Shown here in pieces: positions 12,285 to 22,832 of a DNA stretch of 64,000 nt; position 1 is the stretch's first letter, and each line of letters starts with the position of its first letter. The notes under the pieces were generated by a model. It was not told where the DNA came from and did no database searches. It saw only the letters and a program-made list of their open reading frames with translations. The position numbers and the translations under genes are program-made. The stretch spans positions 62,001-126,000 of the forward strand of contig JAYMGJ010000244.1 of assembly GCA_037178675.1 (NCBI GenBank), written 5' to 3'. Source of the DNA: Scleroderma bovista. Lineage: Eukaryota > Basidiomycota > Agaricomycetes > Boletales > Sclerodermataceae.

Positions 12285-15200
12285 ATGGCCGTCGACGCAT
12301 CTGCTAACCGAACCTACTTCGTAGCCACTCCCCCACTCCACCCTCCTTTCCTCGCCCTGCGTCCCACCCACCGTCCCTCCCCCTTCCCCCTTGCCGTACC
12401 CTCCAGAACACACTCCGCGAGCTCAAGCTCTGTCAAATCAGAACGACACTCCCCAGCCCGCTCCGATCTGTCCCTCCCCACTCTCCCAGACTTTGCCTTC
12501 CACTCCCCACCCACCTCTGCCACCTCGTCCGTCGAACTCGCCACCCAGCCCCCGTCGCGTTTTGCAATGCCTCCCCCGCACGCCAACCACGCGTCCGACG
12601 GCTGGAACTTCAAACGCTCCACCACCGGTCCCATCCACGGCCCCGCCATCCCCATCGACTTGGCCGACATGTCCTACACCGACGAATACGACGACCCCGA
12701 CGACATGGGCGAGCTCCCCACACCCTCAAACGCCTCTTCCCATGGAGGACAGGCCGACAAGGTCATTCGCCGCAGGAGCAGCAAAGGTGCGTGCATCGTC
12801 CTTGTCTTGGTCCATTCCTCACTGCGCCTCTCGTCCAGCGTGCGATCAATGCAGGAAAAGCAAGTGCAAGTGCGAGCGTACCGGCGACGGCTCTGCCTGC
12901 AAAAATTGCATGATGCTTGGCACCGGTATGGCCCTTCAATCCCATCCCCACACCTCGTCTCTCACCTCTCTTTTCATCTTCCATGCACCACCCTTTTCCG
13001 CCGGCATCCACACGTCATCGCTTCCTTCATTTCCTCCTAAATGACCATCTCGTACATCCTCCGTTATCTCATCATCGTCTCCGGTGTCCGCGCACCTCGT
13101 GCGGCGTCAATGCACCGCGTGTCGTCGTGGCGCGCCTCTCTCACGGACCGTGCAACCGTTGTCCACTCTGATCGGCCATGGCCCTGATCATGTCGTCCTT
13201 ATCGCCCCCTGGCCCGTCTTACGTCGTCCTTACGACATACTCCCTTCGTAGCCTGCACCTTCCTAGGCCCCTCCCGAAAGCGTGGTCCTCCAAAAGGTTA
13301 CATCGACGCCATCGAGGCCCGTTTGCACCAGACAGAGGCTTTGCTCGGCATCCTGCTCGCCCTCGAGGCAGACTCCCCTGACCGCGGCGCAATCGACGAC
13401 ACTGACAACCTCGAGAAATCGGGCAGCTTAACAAGCGTGCTGGCTGCGTTGAGAAAGGTACTGTTTGTCACCTCCCATGTGGTAGTAGCGTGCTCACGCT
13501 GCTCTACTAGGACACCCTTGCAAAAGATATTTTAAATCGCGTCGACCTCTCCCCCTATGGCGTCCGGGGTCGTAAAGCCGGTAAAACCAAGCCCCGCTCG
13601 AATACCCAAACACAAACAGGGGGCTCTGGCTCGATCGACCTACAAACCACACAGTGCGCCCCATTTTCGACAGCTTTGTCTTCATTTTTCGTTGACCATG
13701 TTTTCTTTCTCCAGCCCATCCACCGAGTGGCAGGACGATGTTGTTTCCACCTTGTCTCACGCCCTGCCGTCCTTGAGATCTTCTCGACAGAGCTCCTCCA
13801 GAGAGACGAATCCGGAAACAGACCGACCCAAAAGGCAACGACGAGGTGATGCCGACCGCGATATCTCTCCCAGCGCTGCCTCTAGCACACGGTCCCCCGT
13901 TTTCAGTGTCAGCTGCAGTGCGTCCCCTGTCCTTTCCCGCACGGGCGAGGGCCCTGGTAGCGGCGCTGATACAGATGGAGAAGAGGACGTCGCAGAGGCT
14001 CTAGGTCAGCTCAGCGTAAATGAAGACCAACAAATACGTTTTCATGGAAAGGCGAGTGGCTTGCACCTATTGGGTATTAACGCCAAAGCCGAGGCAAGGA
14101 ACGAGGGAGGAATTTGGTCAGTAAGACCCCATCGTCCGTTCCTTGACGCTGACCCCCTCTAGGCGTTTCCCCAAGGCCCGTGTGTGGCCACCGCTTCCAC
14201 AGTCTGTCGGGGATCCATCGACATCGACGGCTGCGCCAGAGGTCCCGAGGAATGCGACTTTACCTTCTTTCAATGATGATACCGACGTCGATTTACCGGA
14301 ACCCTCAGTGCAGGAACATCTCCTGGAATTATACTTTACATATGTCCATGCCTCTTTCCCGATTCTTCACAAAAGTGCGTTTTTGGAGACATACAGGAGG
14401 TTAGTTGCATATTTATTCTTGCACACGTGTACCTCTGACGAGAGCTTTAGCATGAAAAATCAAGATGCACCTTCTCCGGCTACAGAGACTAGCGAGCATG
14501 AAGGTTCTCGCACATCACGAACACCTTTCAGCCAACCTGGGCAGCATGTATCTCGCCTTCTTCTACTCGCCATGTTCGCCGTTGCAGCGCGCTACTCCAA
14601 TGCATCATCTCCTCCTCCGTCTCCTCGCCGCTCGGATTCGCCCCACCCACCCACTCCCATGTGGACCGCCGGCGACAACTACCTTTCCCAGGCCAAGACT
14701 CTCCTTGACCGTGCGTATGCATCGTCTCGATCATCCACCGTCCAAGCATTGCTGTTACTCGGATATCGCGAGCTCGGCATCGGTGCAATGGCCGAAGCAT
14801 GGATGTACACCGGAATGGCAGTGCGCATGGCACAGGACCTTGGAATGCACCGTGCCGCGGACAGATGGGCGCGCGCAGGTCTTGGGAAGCTGTTCGGCGA
14901 TCATGAACTGCAAGAGCGCCGGCGGATATGGTGGGGCTGCGTCGTGTTGGACGTGTACGTGAGCACGTACATCGGAAGGCCGTTGGCGATAGTGGGGGAG
15001 GATTACAATACACAGCTGCCGAGCGTGGATGAGGTCAGTTTTCTTCCCCCTGGTTTCCGATGTGGATCTGAAACGCGGTGTGTTCAGTCGGACGAGATGG
15101 ATCCCTGGGTCACGCATGCTTCCTTACCGCCGGATGTGAGCGGCCATGGATACCGCGCTGGAATAGAGGCAGCGGGTCCTGTCACGGGGCGTATCATATC

Positions 15201-16753
15201 ATGTTTCATTGCCTCCGCCAAACTATGTAAGTTGCCTATCGCAATCTGAGATGAGTCGACTTATCGGTGGGGACAGCCGCCATTCTTGCACGCACCGTCC
15301 AGTCCGTCTACGCTGTCAGCCCCGTTTCCTCGCGCCACGCAAAAGCGATTCAGCTGGAGAGCGCATTGGACAAGTGGCACCTTGATTTACCGGAGCATCT
15401 CCGATTCGAGTTGCGTTATGATTCGGCGGGGAATTTGAAGCTGCCGGTTACACCGCTCCCACATGTCTTGTCGCTTCACATGCAGTATTGGTGTACGACT
15501 CTGTTGTTGCATCGTCCGTTGTGAGCCCCCTTTCAAGTGGCATCTCTCCGTTGGAGTGCTGATTCTGTTTCCAGCATCCGCCAGGCGTATCTGCAGAATA
15601 AGAAGTACGTTGAGCAGGTGATTTTTCCTCTGACTGTTTGCTAATGTATCTACAAGAAAAATGGATTTCGCAAGTGACGAAGGACGCTTGGCCAGCGAGA
15701 GAGACTATGAGCTTTGCGTGAAGGCTGCCAACCACATTTCCTCCATTGGCAAGTTATCCACGCTCGTCCTTGGGTTATCGTCTAACATTGCTATCTGATA
15801 GTCTTTTTCTATCGCGAGAGATACTGTCTTCAGCGTGCGCCGATGTTCCTGTGCTTCTATCTCTTCACTGCCAGTATCATGCATACCACAAGTTGTATGT
15901 GTCACCCCTGCTCGATAAGGCTTTTACTGATGTTGATGCAGTATCCCTATACCCCGATGACCCTCAAGCACGGGTCGGCTTGAACAGATGTATGGAGGCG
16001 CTTGAAGACATGGAGCTCGTCTGGCCATCTGCCGCTCGCGCTCTCGAGCTCCTGCGGGAATGCAATCCCCTTTCTCTGCTTTCCGGCCAACCTCGTCCGC
16101 GCGCCTCCCCCACGCTCGTCCGTCAAAAGCGTTCCGCGGAACACCTCGCTGAATCCAACGGGAACGGCTACGAACGGTCTCCGTCGGGGCACGGGCTATC
16201 ACTTCCCAGGGGCGAAAATCCGATCGTGCCGTCGCAGGCGCCGTACGCCCAGGCGTGGCGGTCTGGACAGTATGGTACATCCAACGCAGAGGCAAGGGCC
16301 GCAACCCACTCCCAAGATGAATTTTCGCAAGCTGGGGGTATATCCTCGGGACAGTCGTCTCCCTTCTTTCCTTGGACGAGCGACGGGGCGAGCACGCCGT
16401 ACGTACCGTACCCGGGAACGCTGTCCACCTCCGTGCTCCCGCAGACGTACAGCACGGGCCTGATCGGCGACGGAAGGAGGGAGCCGCCCCAGTCTGTGAC
16501 CTCGTCGCACCATGCACCGTCACGGGTAACCGGCCACCCGAGCGAGGGAGAGCAGGGGTACGAGCCAGTCGGTGCGACCAGGTATCCCCAATACTGGAAC
16601 GATTATTCGTCGTTTGGGCAGATCGGCATGGTGTATGGCACACCTCAAGAGAGTCGACATCCCGCTCAGGCGCCTCATCCGCCCCAAGTCGGGATGTACT
16701 TGAACGAGCCGTATGGGCCTAGTATATACGGTGAGAACCGATGTTTCGAATGA
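12285..16753 (+). CDS. Zn2Cys6 fungal-specific transcription factor (apparent frameshift)
   Basis: Twelve exons: 12285-12786, 12839-12925, 13252-13457, 13511-14116, 14163-14399, 14451-15033, 15088-15226, 15277-15520, 15575-15604, 15657-15748, 15802-15894, 15942-16753. About 1209 residues once one extra base is discounted. Around residues 169-198 lies a binuclear zinc cluster (CDQCRKSKCKC, then CKNC, then CTF after an intron), followed by a basic linker KRGPPKGYIDAIEARLHQTE. The middle carries the Fungal_trans regulatory domain (LLELYFTYVHASFPILHKSA; AEAWMYTGMAVRMAQDLGMH; RRRIWWGCVVLDVY). The C-terminus is Ser/Pro/Tyr-rich. The family consists of nuclear DNA-binding regulators, often of carbon or xylan metabolism; the target here is unknown. 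Within exon 4 the frame moves by +1 near 13701-13704. One intron (15749-15801) starts with GC. A last intron at 16739-16779 could give a slightly different C-terminus ending at 16784. Confidence 0.85.
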
Positions 16754-16784
16754 CGAACTGCCGATATAAATCGGTGCAGGATAA

Positions 16785-17171
16785 TCCACGCTCCCCTCCC
16801 TGTAGTAATTCCAAGGGTCTCCTAACGGATCCTTCCTTTTTATATATATCCCCTTAAAAAGTTTTGCTGATCATGTTTGTCTTTTTTTTTCGTCGTCCAC
16901 CCAAGACTCTATATCCCATAGTATACCCCCTCCCTGGCCTATTCATTCACATGCCTACAAGTAATGCAGATACATATATATTTATGGTTTATGAGTCGGC
17001 CCCGTCGAGTCATTTCCAGCCACCCGGTGGGTGGATGTTTTTCGCGGGCTCGATTTTTTAGTGTTTTTCTGTGTATCGGTATTTAGTTTGCTTGTTGTAA
17101 TACCTAGCAGTCATGTTATATACCCCACTCGTTGTTACCATCGACGCTTCTCACTAGCCTGAGTGTTGGTC
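16785..17171. other. Intergenic region between TF and USP-like genes
   Basis: An AT-rich 3' flank with TATATA and poly-T stretches (about 16840-17110), followed by the upstream region of the next gene on the same strand. No coding signal seen. Confidence 0.5.
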
Positions 17172-19835
17172 ATGGCTGCATTGAGAGATTCTACAGTCTC
17201 CTCAGTAAGCCATGTCGAGGACCTGATTACGGTACATGAAATGATCGGGTTTCATTTCCCACGATCGGGTTTTGCCTTTTCTCAACGAATACCAGAGGAC
17301 ACAAAGGGATCTACTACTGACAACAAGCAGAATGGTCTTGATCGACGAAGCCAAGGAGGACGACCATGTGGAGATGTTAACAAGTTTGATGGGCGGTGTC
17401 GTTGATCGCGAGGCTGTTCGTCGAGTGCTCAGGAAATACGATGGGGACATCGACAAGGCAGCGACAGCGATGATCGACTCGGGCGAGCGTGGAGAGCCTG
17501 ACCTTCCTCAGCTTTGGAGGTCGAATTCGCAGCCGGATATTGGTACCCAAAAGCAACTGATTGCACCTACTGCCGTGAGACCGAATACCCCTGTGACGGT
17601 AGATCTGACCGGGGACGACGAAGGTGACCTCCAACGCGCGATGAGGGAGTCCATGACTACGCTCCAAACCCCGCCTGTCTTTGGCCCCAGTGAGCGGCCG
17701 CCAGATTCTAACTGGGCTGTGGTCCCTTCCCAGGTAGTTTCCTGCCCCTCTGTGTCATACGCCCATTGTGACCAGTTTGCCTTGCAGCAGGGAAGCAGTC
17801 ACGACGCGAACTATCTCCAAAATCTCGAGCGTGCCATCGAAGCAAGTCTGGAAAACAACGGCACCCACGACACAGATGCACTCGAACCCTTTCCCATCGA
17901 GCAGCAGCTACGTAGGGACGGGTGGTCAGTTGTGCAGTCCCTTTGATAGGCTGCCGACTAATGTTACTTGATCGTATCAGTCCAGTCGTGTTGCGTCCTT
18001 CGATACACACCATGTGTTATGCAGCAGCCATCCTCCAGGGTTTGTTCTATGTTCCACAAGTGAGGGAACGGATGGCTTCCTGGCGACCGCCTGTGATGCC
18101 TGGCACGCTGGTAGCCAGTATTCCTACCACCGGCCCAGGTAGCTTGTAAACGAACATGTGTGAACTACTTGCGCTCACCTACATGTAGATTATACCCTCT
18201 GGGCCCTCAGCGAAATCTTCACACACATGGACCTTGCTCGTCTATGTGATCTGAATGTTGACAAACACCTTACGGCGTTCGATATCGAACCATGGACTAG
18301 TCTAGTGAATCCGCCAGGCGACCTGTCTCGGAGTGAGTGATAAAACTCTCGTGGTTGTTGGGAACTGACTGGATCCTAAAATGAAAGAATTCTTTACAAA
18401 GTTGACAGAGACCTTGGAGAAAGCTTTTGTGGACCAGTTTGTTTTCAGTGGTCAAGCTGCGCCGAAGTACCCCCCTTTTCACTGTCTTGTACCGTAACCT
18501 TCCCTGATGACTTGTAGTCCCCGCCTCTTCCACTTCTTGTATGGCGACAATGTTGGCGAACATGTGGAGGTGTTACACGAAACCCCTATTGTTCCGATCG
18601 ACGTTAACCCCCCTGACGGTGGAGGGGACGCGAATGACTTGATCGGACGCCTTTCTTCACAACTCTCGAACGCTCAAGACGCGTTGGCGAAGCAAAGTGT
18701 CATTATTGAACCTTCAGAAATGGTCGCTTTCCAGCTGACGCGTTCCTCGTCGACCCACTTGAATACCGCCAGCACTAGCTCAGAACGCAAACCTTTTATA
18801 TATCCGAAAACCATATATCTTGACCAGTTCCTCAAGGAGAACGTCGAGTTTGCGGAGAACAGGCGCAGGCAGCAGCACGAGATGTATGCAGAAGCGCAGA
18901 AACTCATATTGCGTAAAAAGTCAATGACTTATTTCAATGTGAGCATATCGCGGTTGAACCCCCCTATCCATACCTGAGTGGTTGTACTTCTTAGGGCAGA
19001 GATACGCTGGAAGATCTACGCTCAACCATTTACTATTATGAGAATGTGGCCGATAGCAAGGGGGACGCAGCGCGTGCCTCATCTATAACTACGATTACAG
19101 GCAAGCTCAAGGCTATCCTTGAAACTATCGAGTTGGAAATCAAGGGTCAAGTGATTTCCCTTCGCTCAATTGAGATAATTTGACTCATTCGGGAAACTAT
19201 CCAGCAACTGATGAGCAATTACACAAGATGCGCAACGAGGCGGCGACAATGCTTGATTGTCCGGAGCTGAAACAAGTCAGAGTACGTCGTTGCCACGTTG
19301 CATGTTTCTACAAGTGCTTATCGGAGTTCCAGTATGATCTCCGAGTTGTATTTATTCATGATGGTCTATATGGACGAAAACACTTGTATAACTATGTTCA
19401 CGACAAGGGCCAATGGTGGAAAATAGCAGATTCTCTGATCGAACAGGTATCTGTCTCGCGTAAGCAGTCGACTGCCGCAACCGATTCTCACCATCAGGAC
19501 AACCAACAGGTGACAGAAGATATCGTCTTGAATGACACATCAGGGCTACACCTCGGTGCCGGACCCTATCTTTTGCTCTACTCTCGAATCCTGGACGAGG
19601 AGGATGAGCGCCTCGCCTGTTTGCCCTGGCCTGGAGAGATCAAGGTTTGCCCAATCCTTGCTGCTTGCTCCCCGGTCATTTTCAATGTGTTCCCCAACAG
19701 GACGACGTAAAGCGATGTAATATGGCGTTCCTTTCCCAGCTCCCATCCGAGTTAGTCAGGGACATAACCCAAGTATCTCCACAAACCGGAACGAGCGATG
19801 CTGACCGTCGCAATGACAGAATGGACGTGACATGA
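17172..19835 (+). CDS. UBA/UIM ubiquitin carboxyl-terminal hydrolase-like protein (USP25/28 type)
   Basis: Eleven exons: 17172-17204, 17296-17733, 17788-17924, 17981-18138, 18189-18332, 18388-18466, 18518-18938, 18995-19145, 19205-19275, 19333-19644, 19701-19835. They sum to 692 residues in frame. The N-terminal part resembles a UBA fold (EAVRRVLRKYDGDIDKAATAMI), then come two UIM-like helices (DLQRAMRESM; LERAIEASLENN), an arrangement known from USP25/USP28. The catalytic region has a candidate Cys box, HTMCYAAAILQGLF, around residue 215, and a His box, GRKHLYNYVHDKGQWWKIAD, with His near 561, ending in YLLLYSR. The usual GNTC of USPs is replaced by HTMC, so the oxyanion Asn and the Gly-Asn-Thr turn are missing and deubiquitinase activity is doubtful. 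A central charged helical segment (residues 405-475) may be the USP25/28-like insertion. The first exon is uncertain; ATG 17332 is an alternative start. Confidence 0.75.
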
Positions 19836-20387
19836 GGTGCTCGCCACAGCACGCTGCTCGAACATTCTGATCGGGTGTACTTGTACTCCAATTTGCTTGT
19901 ATCTCCGCTACAATCTTTCCGTCTTTTTGTTCGCATCCCACGGACTGTCATGGTGAATTGACGCAATTCTAACCCAAAGGTTTGGGTCTGCGGGGTGACA
20001 ACTTGTATTTACCACAGTAATAAACTCGAAATCGAGTCCCAACTTCCTTACTTATATGCGGTGCATGCCAGATGGGAAGATCGCTGCTCGATTTGAGGGG
20101 TAGCTTACGTTGTTACCCGATGGCTAGTAAATACAGTGAGGAAGCTCAGAAAGGTAATTCTGCATGGGGCGTTCTCAATCAAACTAGACAACGCCAGTAA
20201 TAAAGGCAGAGATGAGTAAGAAAGATGAAGGAAATAATAATAGCAAATGAGTAAAAGAGGGATGAATAGGTGAAAGCCAGGAGTGCAGTACACCCTATCG
20301 TGCGGCTCGCGGTGGACTTCGATGACGGTGGCAACAAAAGTAAAGGCAAGAGAGGCGAAAAATCATGTGTGTCATACCCAATGCAAT
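19836..20387. other. Convergent 3' spacer
   Basis: Lies between the stop codons of the convergent USP-like (+) and copper-fist (-) genes. It contains an A/T-rich section at 20100-20280 that probably holds polyadenylation signals for both. No gene or repeat seen. Confidence 0.5.
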
Positions 20388-22329
20388 TCAAGAAAAGTGC
20401 GTGGGGTTAAAGCTGGAGTAGGTATCGTAGCAACCTTGATTAACATTTCGCGGCGACGCATGGGACTGTGCATACGCAGGATAGTTATTAGGTGAGACAT
20501 TTGGAGGTCCCGGCTGCGGATTGTTCCCATTATATACACCCAGATGAAATATCCCCGGGTTGTTCTGTATTCGGTGAGAAAAAGTGCAATTGACTATGGA
20601 TTAGCGCACTCACCCCACTGATCGGCGATGTGCGTGACAAGCGACTTGACGTGGATGAAGCCGATGACGACCGACTAGGAACGTCGGAAACGGACATGTA
20701 ACCTTGTTCGGGGTAGTATTCTGTTTGTCGCATGTTGGGGCTTGTTAATGGACTATTCCTAATGTTGGTCGTTGCAATGTAATCCGGTATCCGTGGAGGC
20801 CGATGAGGAATGTTAGCACCGGCGGACACCTCTGGCTTATCGCAACAAAGCCCACGTTCACCAGACACGGCAAAGGTTGTACGTGACCTGGGACCGTCAG
20901 GCTGATCGCACTGACAACCCTCAGGAGGACAGGCACATGCACTCGCAGCGCAGGCACAAGACCTGGGCACCAACATTTGGACTGAGCGTACCGTTCCATT
21001 ACCAGAGAGTGAAGACAGGGCTAAGTCGTATGGACTGATCGTGGACTGCGAGCCCAAAGGAGGAGCAGACATCCATTCATCAAAATCACGGGATGGGGGC
21101 TCACAGGTGGGATCGACGATGGTATTGGCGGAGATGGAGAAAATAGTGCAATCCAAGCAAAAGGAGCAAGTGGCAGGATTTGTACAGGATGCATACGCCC
21201 CACCAGGGGGAACCGTTGCATTATTGTGTTGGGTACAGCCTGGACACCTGCACGAATCGCCGCAAGCGCAAGAGGAGGGGGAAATTCCATTAGTGGACTG
21301 CCACGATTCGATTGCAGGAAGTATTCCTGATATGGAATTTTGTGTGAGATCCAAGCGCGTCGGTACACCTGTGCTCGAAGTCGTAGATCTGCGGTCATGG
21401 GTGAAATCTATTGTATGTGCATGTTCATAAGCGCGACCATATGGACTGTAATACATATTTTCATGGGAGTGATGGCGAGAAGTGTGCCCATGAGGGATAC
21501 CTAGAGATGGGTCATGGATGGGTCCTTCTGGGAAAGAGTTATTGCGAGAGGGACGAGGAAGAACGGGCCTCAGTTCAGCGATGCGAGCAATGACATGAGA
21601 AGACAGGGGAGGGTAGGGTTCCTTGGACAACGGTGGTTGGATTTCTGGGTGATGTTTGTCACCTTTTGTGACGTCGTGGTTTGACATGCGACGGCGGGCG
21701 ACTGACTTGCGAGGAACGGCACAATCACATGGACCACCTTGCTTACATCTACAGCCGATAGGAGAAGTTTCACCTTGATGGGAGTCAATAGTGAAGACGG
21801 ATGGGGGAGAAGGATGGCGTGTCGAGCCTACCGCTATGGTCCGAGTCAACTGATCCGTCGGAAGTTGCAGGTAATACAGCGAGTGCCTCAAGTTCCTCTG
21901 GGAGACCATTAGGAAAGGCAGCCACCGCTGGCAACTTGGCTGTCCCTGGGAAAGAGGATTAGTGCGGCGAAGGACAAATGGGTGAGACGCCATACCTTTT
22001 TTATTGGACGCCTCGCCGCCCACACCGTTGGGATCTTGACCACAGAGACATTTGACGTGGACTTGTTTAGTTTTACGAAGCTCTCTGCAATGCTCACACT
22101 GAGTGACCGGGCGACCTTTTTTCTTTATTTCATATAGAGGTCGATCGGTGTGTTTGCACGCAGAGGAGCGATGACCCTTTATGCACGTTTCACTGCGGAA
22201 GTGTTACAATTTAAGGGGGGGAGATGACAAGGAGAAGCAGACCATGCATATTTCTTATCCTTGAGAAGAACCTATGCAGGGACAAGGTTGGGAATGAGGA
22301 AGAGCGAGGGCTTGGTGCTGGCTCACCAT
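20388..22329 (-). CDS. Copper-fist DNA-binding transcription factor (Mac1/Cuf1/Ace1 type)
   Basis: Six exons, read downward: 22329-22327, 22271-22243, 22192-21996, 21945-21832, 21773-20614, 20564-20388; 559 residues. The first exon is just the ATG. Residues 1-40 form a copper fist: Cys11, Cys14, Cys23 and His25 hold zinc (KYACETCIKGHRSSACKH), with the KGHR and KKGRP motifs that touch the minor groove, followed by CEHCRELRKTKQ and KCLC. Downstream lie several Cys-rich clusters: CRCKQGGPCDC, CACGDSCRCPGC with a nearby His, CTNPATCSFCLDC and CACAASACACPPEGCQC. These resemble the copper-sensing CxC repeats of Mac1/Cuf1. In the family such proteins are nuclear regulators of copper (or iron) uptake or detoxification genes, and Cu(I) binding by the Cys clusters sets activity. 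The order of domains and the number of clusters do not let me say whether this one senses starvation or excess. Confidence 0.92.
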
Positions 22330-22832
22330 TGTTTCGAGTGAGTGCGCTGGGTGGAGAGAGGGAAGTACGCCCCGGACGAATGGTGGTGTAACACCGCCCG
22401 CGACGCTAAGCGTATGCTACTTTGAATGAGCAAACATCAATGCGCTGGCCAGAGGGCTTTTAAACACCAAGGAAGAAACCAGGTCTGCACTCTTTAATCG
22501 CAGCGTCCGCCGCCACACAAGCCAAACAGGACCACACAGCCTGCATTCCCGTGCGCTCTTTCTGCCAAAGGACGGCGTCGCCTCTCGTCCAAGGCGTCCA
22601 CACCCATCCCACGTTGACCAACTCCGAGCAATGTAGTGTCGCAGTCGTTCCACGGACGAGACAGTCCGTGGTGTCCTAGGTATTCATTCCAGCGTATGAA
22701 TGCTTCGCATGTCGCCACGTTCTTCGTGCCCACTCAGAAGCGTCTTTCCACAATGGCGCCGTGTCTCAAGTTCACCACGCTCCGACCCCTTGTCTGATCT
22801 GAGCAAAGTGTTACATGTCTATTAGTGTCTCT
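22330..22832. other. Spacer between copper-fist and Zuotin genes
   Basis: The upstream region of the copper-fist gene and the 3' flank of Zuotin, both minus strand. I looked here in all minus frames for a C-terminal Zuotin exon (four-helix bundle) and did not find one. Confidence 0.5.

Noticed and set aside
15034..15087. Reading straight through the 54-nt stretch in the Zn2Cys6 gene as coding
   Set aside because: It is divisible by three and open, but has good GT and AG borders and interrupts the conserved LPSVDE-SDEMDPW order.
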